DNA of 64,000 bases, taken from Sporothrix humicola. Lineage: Eukaryota > Ascomycota > Sordariomycetes > Ophiostomatales > Ophiostomataceae. The stretch spans positions 62,001 through 126,000 of the forward strand of contig WNYE01000077.1 in the NCBI GenBank assembly GCA_021396245.1, written 5' to 3'. Made by a program: the position numbers and the translations under genes. How positions within the stretch are numbered: position 1 is the stretch's first letter; each line of letters starts with the position of its first letter. The notes below the pieces were generated by a model. That model had not been told where the DNA came from, did no database searches, and worked only from the letters and a program-made list of their open reading frames with translations. Below are positions 38,356 to 47,973 of this stretch, piece after piece.

Positions 38356-40728
38356 ATGGCTCCCAGTCTGCGTGTTGCCGCCATCGCGGCAGCCGCTCTC
38401 CTTGCGCCCTTTGCGAGCGCACAGTCGCTGACCGTCGACAACACGACCATCCGTAAGTAGTCTCTTTTTTCGACGCGCACGTACAATCGGCATTCACAAT
38501 CGCATCGAACAATTGCATTGTCAATTGCATCCAATTGCGCACAGACTCAGCCTTCAGCCTTGTCGCTGTTTTGGCTTTCTTTGTTTTGATCTGATTTGCC
38601 CTTTGTTTTGTTGATGTCGATCGTGTTTGTTGTCGTTCATCGCACCTTCCGCATACCACCCAATCGCACATTCCTCCCCCGCACGGCACATGTCGTGCAA
38701 CATGACTGCATAGCTCCTTCCTCTCATGAGCTCCTGCCTTTCCCCCATCGCGACTTCCTTTTATCATTATCCCACGCGACTCCATCGCACCTTCCAAACA
38801 TCCGCTAACAGCATGCAGCCGCCAACGAGGACACTGTCGCGCCTGCCGCCGCTGACGTGCCTGCCACGAGCTCCAACTCGACGGTCGACCTGTTCTCGTC
38901 CGAGACGCTGCAGCTGACCGACGATGTCATCGCCAACCTGACGGCCCTCAACCTGTCGAGCATCGACATGTTCGCCTTTGACGACCCGACCAACGCAAAG
39001 CGCAGCAGCAAGTGCCGCCGCAGCAACCAGTGCAAGGTCATGCCCGGCAACCTGCTGTACCCCATCAGCCTCGTCTGGGACATCTTCGGCCTCCTGCTCG
39101 GCCCCGGCACTCTGATCAAGACCACGCCCCTGGCCTCGCCCTGCTACACCAACTGGGGCAACCAGAAGGCCTCGACCTGCAGCTTCCTGTACAACAACTG
39201 GTCCAACGACTCGTACATCCACGCTGATGACCCGACCTCCATCATGTGGCCCCTGTACCAGGGCCTGACCTGCGAGCCCACCCTGACCCCCTCCAACAAG
39301 TGCACGCTCGGTGGCTTCCCCTCGTACGCCGTCGCCGTCAAGAACGTTGCCCAGATCCAGCTTGCCATCAACTTTGCCCGTAACGCCAACCTCCGTCTCG
39401 TCGTCAAGAACACCGGCCACGATTTCGTCGGCAAGTCGTCCGGCGCCGGTGCCCTGTCTATCTGGACCCACAACCTCAAGCAGATCCAGTACTACTCCAG
39501 CCTCAAGCTCAACGGCTACACCGGCCCGGCCTTCAAGCTCGGCGCTGGTGTCCAGGCCTTTGAGCTGTACCAGGCTGCTGACCAGTACGGCGTCACTGTC
39601 GTCGGTGGTGAGGGCAAGACCGTCGGTGTCATGGGCGGTTACATCCTGGGCGGTGGCCACTCGCCTCTGTCCTCGATCTACGGCATGGCTGCTGACCAGG
39701 TTCTGTCCATGGAGGTTGTCCTGCCCAACGGCCAGTTCGTCACCGCCAGCTCCACCTCCAACCCCGACCTGTTCTGGGCTCTGCGCGGTGGTGGTGGCAG
39801 CACTTTCGGTGTCGTTACTTCCGTCACCGTCAAGGCCTACCCCAAGATGCAGGTCTCTGTTGCCACCTGGAACATTATCAGCGGCGGCAACGTCACTGTC
39901 GACCTGTTCTGGGATGCCATGACTGCCTACCTCAAGTACCTGCCCGTCTTCGCTGATGCCGGCACCTACTCGTACTTTGACATCTTCAACCTTGGCGGCG
40001 GCACTTACTACTTCGCCATGGCTCCCTTCTTCGCTCCTAAGATGAGCCAGGCCCAGCTCCAGACCCTTGTCGCTCCTCTCATGGCTGAGTGGGCTGCCCT
40101 TGGCGTGCCCGTCAACGCCCTCGAGTACTTCAACTACGACAACTTCTATGATGGCTGGGACCTGCACTTCCCCCTTGAGACCGTCGGTGCCTCCACCCTC
40201 AAGACCGCTTCGCGTCTGTTCCCCCGCGACAACTTCCTGCCCGCCACCGGCAACGCCACGCTCTTCAACGAGACCGTCGCTGCCATCCGCTACACTGTTG
40301 AGGCCGGTGCCACCATCCTGGCCTTCAACATTGCTGCCAACCCCTCGGGCGGCTACCCTGACAGCGCTGTCAACCCTGCCTGGCGCAAGACTGTCCTGCA
40401 CGCCATCCAGGCCATCTCCTGGGACGCTGGTGCAAGCACTTCGACCATTGCTGCTGCTTGCCTGAAGCTGACCAACGACTGGCAGGCCAGATGGCGCGCC
40501 ACCTGCCCCGATGCCGGTGCCTACATGAGCGAGGCCGATGTGCTTGAGCCCAACTTCCAGCAGTCGTTCTACGGCGCTGACAACTACAAGCGCCTCTATG
40601 CCTACAAGCAGAAGGTCGACCCCTGGGGCTTGTTCTACGCTCCCACTGCCGTCGGTAGCGAGGACTGGTACATCACCGGCCAGGTCGAGGGCATCCCGAC
40701 CCAGAACGGCCAGCTGTGCCACGTTTAA
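38356..40728 (+). CDS. Secreted FAD-linked oxidoreductase (VAO/BBE family, isoamyl-alcohol-oxidase-like)
   Basis: Exons 38356-38452 and 38819-40728. The 366-bp intron starts GTAAGT and ends GCAG, and splicing gives 668 residues. A signal peptide is clear (AAIAAAALLAPFASAQ, residues 8-23). A Cys-rich leader (CKVMPGNLLYP to about 190) precedes the FAD_binding_4 domain (about 200-350). This domain has NTGHDFVGKSSG, whose His233 matches the residue that carries 8-alpha-histidyl FAD, and GGYILGGGHSP and ALRGGGGSTFG for nucleotide binding. The second flavin-linking Cys seen in bicovalent family members is absent: the segment reads GGEGKTVGVMGG. The BBE domain is at the C-terminus (YGADNYKRLYAYKQKVDPWG, about 614-635). 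Codon use is extreme (AAC, GAC, AAG, CTC, GCC), unlike the neighbours, suggesting very high expression. The substrate is unknown; alcohols or sugars are plausible for the family. The intron falls just after the signal peptide. Confidence 0.88.
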
Positions 40729-41781
40729 ATTTTTTGAAAGAACGAAAAAAAAAGGATAAGCGCATGAGCATGAGCATGAATTTTTTGGACTTTCTCTCTT
40801 TTCTTCTTATTTCTTGGTTCTTGTTCTACGTTTTACACTACTTTTTTTCTGTTTTCTTTTTCTACTTTAGACGCGGAAGTTGGCAACTAATGGACGCCTC
40901 TTTTTTAATATCATCTACCGTACATATATGATGGTTTCTTTCTTGGAGTCTCAGGGGATGCCCGGTCTTTGAGGGGGGAATCGATGTTGAATGGGTTTCC
41001 TCTCTGGCCAGTACATATTTACAGCCTTTTAACTACTTCTTTTTGTCCTAGCTCTTTCTTGATATCTCACATTCTTTTTTTCTTTCACTCATTTTTCTCA
41101 CTTTTTACTTTCTGTCTCACTCAAGTCTCTCATTAAAAAAACACACAAAAAATAGAGGGGGGGAAGGTGTATTTTTTGTCGTTCGCTCATTTTTTTCTAT
41201 CTTCACTTCTTTTTCGCTTCTTTTTCAAAATAGACAAAAAAAGCCACCCCCCAACACAGCTTGCACTTCTTATTCTTGGTTTTTTGTCTTTTTGCTTTTT
41301 GCTTTCTTTTTGCTGTTCACTTTATGGTTCTAGACTTCTCTTGGATACGCCTTTTACGTCTTGCATATTTTGACTTTGCCTTTTCAATTTTAATTCACAC
41401 TTTGCTCAACAACCGCATTGCACTTCAATTGGATACATCGCACGTAGACAGACGTACATTTCTTCGAGACTCACCACCTTCCATGGCTATTCACAAGATC
41501 GACAAACGACGAAGGAATAACCGCGGAACACGGAACACGATAGCACCGGACAATCAATACCCAGATGCGGAGGAAGCGGAGGAAGCGGAGGAGGATGGGT
41601 TGGGCCGATTTGACGCCTATTTAGTGGGAACTTTGATCGAGACGACATCCAACAAACACTCTCAACAACGCACTCTTCATGCATTTCAACAACTTTACTT
41701 CAGCCCTACGATTCTACGATACTACGATACTTCGATACTACAATTTACAATCAGCTCATCATCTCACCCACTTCCTCTGAC
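40729..41781. other. 1.05-kb spacer: FAD-oxidase 3' UTR and cyclase promoter
   Basis: The DNA is T-rich on the + strand with several T-runs and an A-run near 41130-41150. A GGAGGAAGC-type short repeat lies at about 41567-41595. The last 100 bp before the cyclase ATG are CA/CT-rich with CGATACTACGATAC-like short repeats. No gene was seen. Confidence 0.6.
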
Positions 41782-42825
41782 ATGCCTCTCGACGTCCCCA
41801 ACTTTGACGACCTGCCGCCGGTCGAGGGCATGCCCCAAGGCTGTGCCTGGGGCGTCTTTGACAAGGACGGCGTCAAGGATGTTTACGGCACTTTGAACCT
41901 GCTGACGCCCGACGTGGTCTGCGCCGCCGCCCGCGAGGTCACCGAGGGCGTCTCCGTGTCGCTCAACTGGCCGATCGGCGCCATTGCGCGTCCGACGGCC
42001 GGCCGGTGCCCGCTGCAGCACAACGTCATGGCGTTTACGCCCGAGAAGCACGGGTTTGTCGGGCTCGACGATGAGGTGCAGTACAACACGCAGTGCAGCA
42101 GCCAGTGGGACTCGCTGAGCCACTACCCGCACCAGCTGACGGGGCTGGGTTACAACGGGACGTCGACAGACCTCAAAATGGCAGAGGCTTCGAAAGGCGG
42201 CCCCGGCGCCGGACCGCAGACAGCGCTGCCGACACTCGAGCACTGGCACAGCCGGGGCGGTCTGGTGGGCCGCGGCGTGCTGATCGACTATGTCCGCTAC
42301 GCCAAGAACCACAACATTGCGTACTCGCCGTTTTCGGGGCACGCCATTACGGTCGAGGCCATTGAGGCGGCCGCCAAGGAACAAAACAACCTCGAGTTCA
42401 AGTCGGGCGATATTCTGATTGTCCGGTGCGGGTTTACGGAGGGGCTCGAGAAGCTGGACGCTGACGGGCAGGTGGCCGTCTTCCAGGGCCGCAGGTACTG
42501 TGGCGTCGAGGGCACCGAGGCGTCGGCACGCTGGTTCTGGGACCGCCACTTTTCGGCGGCGGCCGGCGACTCGGTGTCATTTGAAGTTGCGCCGCCGACA
42601 GTCAGTGACGGCAAGGGCGGGACGCGCGACGGCCGGATCGACGAGTACGTGCTGCACCCGTATTTGCTGAGTTTGTTTGGCATGCCGATTGGCGAGCTGT
42701 GGGACCTGAAGGCGCTGGCGGCGCAGTGCGAAAAGAGCAACAAGTGGTCGTTTATGCTGACGTCGGCGCCGATCAACGTGCCGGGCGCGATTGGGTCGCC
42801 GCCGAATGTGCTGGCCGTTTTTTGA
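41782..42825 (+). CDS. Cyclase-family (kynurenine-formamidase-like) hydrolase, fungal variant
   Basis: A single exon of 347 residues, with ATG preceded by CTGAC and stop at 42823-42825. It matches the fungal branch of the cyclase family (PF04199): EGMPQGCAWGVFDKDG and DVYGTLNLLTP near the N-terminus, SLNWPIG, HWHSRGGLVGRGVLIDYVRYA, SPFSGHAITVEAIEAAA and GDILIVRCGFTEG. Bacterial members use an H-x-G-T-H-x-D motif to bind metal and hydrolyse N-formylkynurenine or related amides/lactones. Here the equivalent segment is QCSSQWDSLSH (104-114): Asp110 and His114 remain but both His ligands are Gln. Such substitution occurs in fungal relatives, so metal use and substrate cannot be assumed. No signal peptide is present. 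It lies in tandem with the AtuA-like gene 847 bp downstream, compatible with a shared pathway. Confidence 0.85.
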   Translation: MPLDVPNFDDLPPVEGMPQGCAWGVFDKDGVKDVYGTLNLLTPDVVCAAAREVTEGVSVSLNWPIGAIARPTAGRCPLQHNVMAFTPEKHGFVGLDDEVQYNTQCSSQWDSLSHYPHQLTGLGYNGTSTDLKMAEASKGGPGAGPQTALPTLEHWHSRGGLVGRGVLIDYVRYAKNHNIAYSPFSGHAITVEAIEAAAKEQNNLEFKSGDILIVRCGFTEGLEKLDADGQVAVFQGRRYCGVEGTEASARWFWDRHFSAAAGDSVSFEVAPPTVSDGKGGTRDGRIDEYVLHPYLLSLFGMPIGELWDLKALAAQCEKSNKWSFMLTSAPINVPGAIGSPPNVLAVF

Positions 42826-43672
42826 GACGACACGACCGCGAGCGGAGCGAGGGGTCGTTTTGCCAAGGGGAGCAGGTCAAGTCGTCGAAAAGGAGGTCAT
42901 GAGCAAGGCCAGAGAGGAAGACAAAAAAGAGCTGAAATCAATACAATCTTGACAACAATCTTGACAATATTGTTAATCAAACATTTCTGGACATTATGAC
43001 TGATTACAAACAACTTTACCAACCGGAAACCCATCTTCCTGTTCCTGAATCAAGGTACGAATCTGAGCCACTGAACCACTGAATCAGCTGTCGTCTGTTC
43101 AATGACAGATGGAAAGGCATCAATGAGAGACGGAAGAAAAGTGGGCCTCCCGTGTAAGTCGACTTTGGCAGGCCTACTCAGCCTATCAGTTGCTGTGTCT
43201 CAATGCCAGTGGTTGTTTACTGCCCGCATCGCCCTCCTTTTCAGGGCCAATTAGGCGCTAATTCAGGTTCCTATGACTTGTTTTCCCCGCACAAAAGAGA
43301 CAACGAGCAACCTTCTCCAACATCGACAGGAGAACGATTCCCGATGGGAACGAGTCAACTCAAAGACAAGTGGGAGATGTGAAAGGCTGTCTCTCTGTTG
43401 AATCAATGTGCTGTCCAGCTTCCCCACACTGCTCCAGCAACTACGACAGAGGACAGAATGGACCACTGAATAAGTGTATGAGATGAGCATCGACACCCTG
43501 TGATCTATTTGTGGCATACGTACGCGTAGAGATTGTTTCTGTCTTGGATATATATTTAGTGCTGAACTCGGTCCATCTTTGGATATGTTTTGAAAGTTTG
43601 ACAATCCGTGTCGTCATTTCTCGCCAGTACCACATCGCCATATCACCACTCCCGATATCACCCAACATCATC
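42826..43672. other. 847-bp spacer between cyclase and AtuA-like genes
   Basis: It contains the cyclase 3' UTR, with a hairpin at 42832-42858, and the promoter of the AtuA-like gene. A TATATATTTA at 43549-43558, about 115 bp before the ATG, is a plausible TATA element. No other coding signal was seen. Confidence 0.5.
42832..42858 (+). promoter_or_regulatory. Hairpin immediately after the cyclase stop codon
   Basis: ACGACC (42832-42837) pairs with GGTCGT (42853-42858) around a 15-base loop. The loop contains GAGCGGAGCGAG, a member of the mirror 12-mer family also found in nearby introns. The hairpin starts 6 bases after the stop. A role in 3'-end formation or mRNA stability is inference. Confidence 0.4.
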
Positions 43673-45645
43673 ATGGCCACCAACGGCACAAACGGCACCG
43701 GCTCCGCCCCCCGCCGCCCGATCCGGATTGCAGGCTGCTCGGCGGGCGTCTACGACCGCAAACGCGCGCTGCACGATCTCGCCAAGAACGAAGACCTGGA
43801 CGTCATCACGGGCGACTGGATGTCGGAATGCAACATGACGTGGAGAGGTGCCGATAAACAAGAGAGAATCTCAGGAGGCGGCGCCGTCTCGTCGACCACC
43901 GGCTACGAACCCTCGTTTGTCCAGAAACTCGATCCTGCCATCCCGTGGCTCGCCAAGCGCGGCATCAAGGTGGCCGTCAATGCCGGCGCCAGCGACGTCG
44001 CCGGCCTGGCCGATGCGGTCCGCGGACTCTGCACAAAGCACGGCGTGTCCCTCAAAGTCGGCTACGTCGACGGCGACGACGTCACCGAGGCGTTTATGAA
44101 GCTGTACAACAAAGGTTCGTTTTAGGTCCTCGCTTCGCTCGTATCTCTTTTCTTCCCCGTTTCTCGTTCGCTTCGCTCACTCGAAATCTAGGCGAACCCT
44201 TCCTGAACCTCCCCCAAAACAAGGCCATCCAAGACTGGGGCTTCACCCCCCTCGCCGCCCAGTGCTACCTCGGCGGCTCCGGCGTCGCTACCTGCTTTGC
44301 CGCCGGCGCCGATATCGTCGTCTGCGGCCGCGTGTCCGACGCCAGTCTCGCCGTCGGCGCGGCCATGTGGTGGCACGGCTGGACGCGCGAGACGCACGTC
44401 GACGAGCTCGCCAGCGCGCTCATGGTCGGCCACATTATCGAGTGCGGCACGTACGCCACCGGCGGCTACTACTCTGGCTTCAAGAGCTTTGGCAAGAAGC
44501 GCACCGACTTTGGGTACCCGATCGCGGCCATTGACCACAAGGGCGAAGCGGTGATCAGCATGGAGCGCGGCCGGCACGGCACGGTCAACACGGGCACGAT
44601 CACGAGCCAGCTGTTGTACGAGATCCAGGGCCCGCTCTACTACAACTCGGACGTCACGGCGCAGATCGACGGCATCACGTTCACCCAAATCGGCGACAAC
44701 CAGGTGCACATTGGCGGCGTCAAGGGCCTGCCGCCGCCGCCCACGACAAAAGTCGGCGTCACGGCCCACGGCGGCTACCAGGCCGAGTTCCACTTTTATA
44801 TCACGGGCCTCGACGTCGCCGAAAAGGCCGCCATGATGGAAGAGCAGATCCGCGAGCTGATTGGCGAGGACATTGACAAGTTTTCGGCCCTCAAATTCCA
44901 ACTGGCCGGCGGCGTGCCCTCCGACCCGGAGTCGCAAGAGGCCGCCACGGTCGACTTCCGGGTGGTCGCGCAGTCGCCGCATGCCGACTTGCTGTCAGGC
45001 GACATGGTCGGCGCCGACCGGGGCACGTTTGCGAGCTACTGCATTGAAAACCTGTCGCAGGGCTACCCGGGCAGCACGATGGCGATCGACATGCGGGCGT
45101 CGGTCGGGCGGCCGTACTTTGAATACTGGGCCTGTCTGATGCCGCAAGAGTTTGTCACCGAGACGGCGCACCTGCCGGACGGGACTGTCATCGTCATCCC
45201 GCCGCCGGCACCGGCCACAACGCGCGAGTATGCTCGCGAGCAGCCCAGCGGCGACACGGCGAATCCCGTCCCCGATCTGCTGGCAGCCTACGGCCCCACG
45301 ACGCGCGCGCCCCTGGGCTACGTCGTCCTCGGCCGGTCGGGCGACAAGTCGTCGAATGCCAATGTCGGCTTCTTTGTGCGCAACGACGACGAGTGGGACT
45401 GGCTGCGGACGCTGCTGTCCGTCTCCAAAATCCGGGAACTTCTCGGCAAGGACGACACAGGCAAGCAAATCGACCGGTTCGAGCTGCCCAACCTGCGCGC
45501 CGTCCATTTTCTGCTGAAAGATCACTTGGACCGCGGGTTCAACTCCACGACCGGCTTCGACAGTCTCGGCAAGAACCTGTGCGAGTACCTGCGGGCCAAG
45601 CACGTCGACATTCCCAACAAATTCCTGGAACGGGGGCGGGTCTAG
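43673..45645 (+). CDS. DUF1446 / AtuA-family protein with C-terminal AtuA-like ferredoxin-fold domain
   Basis: Exons 43673-44114 and 44192-45645 (intron 44115-44191, GTTCGT...TCTAG, 77 bp) give 631 residues. The DUF1446 domain spans about 17-480: RIAGCSAGVYDRKRALHDLA, ITGDWMSECNMTW, VAVNAGASDVAGLA, YLGGSGVATCFAAGADIVVCG and RVSDASLAVGAAMWWHGW. The AtuA-like ferredoxin-fold domain is at about 518-628 (YVVLGRSGDKSSNANVGFF). The bacterial namesake AtuA belongs to acyclic terpene (citronellol/geraniol) utilisation, but its reaction is not well defined, and fungal members are uncharacterised. No signal peptide or membrane segment is present, so it is probably soluble and intracellular. The donor GTTCGT is non-canonical beyond GT but keeps phase and the conserved frame. 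Neighbours (cyclase, bZIP) suggest a catabolic setting. Confidence 0.87.
44115..44191 (+). repeat. AtuA-like gene intron built of CTCGCTTCGCTC-type repeats
   Basis: This 77-bp intron holds an exact copy of the mirror-symmetric CTCGCTTCGCTC (44129-44140) and a one-mismatch copy (44167-44178), separated by TCTTTTCTTCCCC-type pyrimidines. The same arrangement recurs in the bZIP gene intron in the same transcriptional orientation. Confidence 0.75.
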
Positions 45646-45818
45646 TGTCGGTGTGTAACAGGATGAAAATAAAGTAGTATTATCCAAATTGTTTGAATTC
45701 AAATGGCCCTTCAAATATTAGAACATTAAATATCAAAACATCCAACACCCAATATCCAATCGTAAATCGTATTATCATATCATACACTGTCTGCCTTGTA
45801 ATTAACTGTCCCCTATTC

Positions 45819-47331
45819 TCACATGGGAAGATAGTCGAGATCCGTCTCCATGGTCATTGACCGTTGTGGTACTGGCCGTTCAGACGTTGCCGGAGATGTT
45901 GTTGTCGATGGTGAAGTTGTTTGCGATGCTGGGACATGTCCGTAGCTTTGCTGACCTTGCCCGTGGCCTTGACTGTGGTTTTGATAGTGAGAATGCCCCT
46001 GTCTGTGCCCCAGCAACAACTTTGCTTCTTCCTCTGCCTGCGCCTCATCGACTTTTCGTGCCATCTCGGGGAAAGCTGCCCGGAATATGTCGCCCACGTC
46101 CCAGTTGGAAATGTCGGCAATGTGATGCGCAAAGACGGGGTTGACGAGGTAGTTGCCGCTCTCGCCGTCGTCGTCGTCCTCTGGATTTGACTGTCCTGCA
46201 GACAGTCCTGCAGACAGTCCTGCAGACTGTCCTGCAGACCTCTGGGTGACAATAACCACCATCGACGGGTCGTACGGCCACCGGATGTTGAGGGAGGTGC
46301 CGTACTTGGACGCCCAGTCGTCAATGGTAATGTCTGGGTGCGAGATGAGATAGTCGCGCGCGGCCGGCCACGGCACGCGGTCGATCCAGGACGCGTGGAC
46401 GACGGTGCGTTGCGTGTGCGTTGGGCGGAGCCACAGAGGGACAGAGTTCCAGCTGGGTTCGTCGAGGTGGACTAGCCACTGCGAGTGAGTCTGAGTGAGC
46501 AAACGAGCGAAGCGAGTGCGAACGAAGACGAACGAAAATGAACAAGGGAAACGAAGAAGCAAACGAGCGGAGCGAGGAAAGAAAAGAAAAGCGAGCGAAG
46601 CGAGGACAAAAAAAGAAAAGTGAGCGAAGCGAGGACTCAAAACTTACTCTGATGAGGTGCGTCATCAAAAAGTGGACGGCGATCTGCTTCGGCAGCGTCT
46701 CAATCTCGGCATACGTCCGCACAATGTCGCTGGCCACTTTGGACACCTGGTCGGCCCCGCGGCGGCGGCGGTCGAGCAGCGGCGTGATGTCCGGGGACGT
46801 GGGCACGGATGGCGTTGGCGACGGCGACTCGGCAATCACGCGCCGCTGCGTGTCGACGTAGCCCTGGAAGAGCTGGTCGGCAATGCTCGTCGGGGGTGTG
46901 TTGAGCGGCAAGGCTGTCCAGGGTGTGGCGGGCGCCGCGTCAGCGGCGGCCACCGGGGCGTGGCTGGCCCCATTGGCATTGGCCCTCCTGAGGACAGCAT
47001 TCTCTTGGTTGACCACCTCGAGCCGCTGCCGCAGCTCGCTGAGCTCATGGCTCTGCCTTTCCACAACCCGCGTCAGCGTCGTCACCTGCTCCGACAGGTT
47101 GTGGATCGTCGACCGCGTGCGGTCTCGCAGAGCCTGCTGTGCGCGGCGGTCGCGCGCGCGTTTCTTGTCCAGCGGACGGTTGCCCTCGCTTGGTGCAGCT
47201 CGCCGGCCGCCCGTTTTCATCTCCTTCTCTTTTTCCTTTTCCTTGTCTTTTCCCTCCTTTCTTGGTGCTTCTGGCGGTTCCGGTGGTTGTCCTTGCGCCG
47301 GAAGGCCCGGTTCTGTCCTGCCGTCTGCCAT
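45819..47331 (-). CDS. bZIP transcription factor with C-terminal DUF3425 domain
   Basis: Minus-strand exons 47331-46648 and 46478-45819. The 169-bp intron starts GTAAGT and ends CGCAG, phase 0, giving 447 residues. Start is the ATG of MADGRTEPGL; an upstream in-frame codon is TTG. A charged Lys/Glu stretch (24-40) precedes the bZIP: basic region KKRARDRRAQQALRDRTR (56-73) and a leucine-zipper-like heptad coil to about 115. An Asp stands where classical bZIPs have Asn (RDRRAQQALR); this is a recurrent fungal variant. Two Pro/Ser/Thr-rich linkers follow. The DUF3425 region starts near 190 (QVSKVASDIVRTYAEIETLPKQ) and continues over the intron with WLVHLDEPSWNSVPLWLRPT and a DYLISHPDITIDDWASKYG motif. 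The C-tail is Gln/His/Ser-rich. The protein is probably nuclear and is a candidate regulator of the adjacent enzymes, which is inference from position. Confidence 0.87.
46191..46238 (-). repeat. In-frame tandem repeat, 4 x 12 bp, inside the bZIP gene
   Basis: Four 12-bp units (CAGTCCTGCAGA or CTGTCCTGCAGA on the + strand) encode SAGQ/SAGL repeats in the bZIP protein. Because the unit is a multiple of three, copy-number change would keep the frame. It is likely polymorphic between strains. Confidence 0.9.
46479..46647 (-). repeat. bZIP gene intron built of CTCGCTTCGCTC-type repeats
   Basis: The + strand shows GAGCGAAGCGAG exactly at 46505-46516, 46593-46604 and 46622-46633, and GAGCGGAGCGAG at 46565-46576. 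In the sense strand these are CTCGCTTCGCTC copies separated by TTTTCTTTT-type spacers of about 17-28 bp. The arrangement resembles the AtuA-like gene intron, although the two genes are otherwise unrelated. Confidence 0.8.
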
Positions 47332-47901
47332 TGTGGTGTTGTGTCCGGTGTGCAATATGCAGCGTGTTGTTCAATGCAAGTGGGCCGGGTGGATCGTCTA
47401 CAGCTTCACTTCAGACATTGGCATCCTCTTGAATGTCGCTTCCTTTCAAAACTGCAAGTACGACGTCTCTGATGTTGACTCGCGCCTTCCGAACGATAGC
47501 GTGTGGGGTAGATGCCTCCATGCCCACCGAGCTACTGCAGCTTTTGGGAAGGCGCCGCTTGGTCTCGCCTGCCCCGGATTATTATTGCCGGGCGGAGAGT
47601 GAGCTAGCGCTCCGTACTGTCCTGCACTTGCCTTTCATTCACACTCGCGCTCACACCTTCCACGTTCTGCCCAAGATGATCAACTTTTCGTCAGAACCGG
47701 AAAATTGGAAAGAGCAAACACCAAGACTGGTCTTTCCCTTTTTTTGTTGCAGACATGATATGGTGACTAATCTCGCGACTTACACCGCTGGGGCCCCACA
47801 TCTCGCCGACCTCATCAAATTCGCACAAACTGCGGATCCCACGATGCTTCGTCTCATAAAAACTCAACTCCACCGCCCCGTAGACATCAAAAACCCATTC
47901 A
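47332..47901. other. 570-bp spacer between bZIP gene and tRNA
   Basis: It includes the bZIP promoter, read to the left. Sequence is mixed with no protein-like frame. GTACGACGT at 47459-47467 is one base short of the TACGNCGTA palindrome. Nothing else was seen. Confidence 0.5.
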
Positions 47902-47973
47902 GGGCGCGTGGTTTAGTGGTATAATTTTCCCTTAGCATGGGAAAGGTCCTGGGTTCGATTCCCAGCGCGTCCA
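47902..47973 (+). tRNA. tRNA-Ala (anticodon AGC)
   Basis: The 72-nt cloverleaf is complete. The acceptor stem is GGGCGCG/CGCGTCC with the G3:U70 pair that is the classic alanine identity element. The anticodon stem is TTCCC/GGGAA with loop TTAGCAT and anticodon AGC at 47934-47936. The T arm contains GGTTCGATTCC (B box, 47952-47962), and the A box is TGGTTTAGTGG (47909-47919). The discriminator base is A. No intron is present. It decodes GCU/GCC alanine codons after A34-to-inosine editing. It stands alone between the bZIP promoter and a long spacer. Confidence 0.97.

Noticed and set aside
38767..40722. 651-codon open frame antisense to the FAD oxidase
   Set aside because: A shadow of the strongly C-biased third positions of the real gene; its own product is a Val/Gly/Asp-rich string with no motif.
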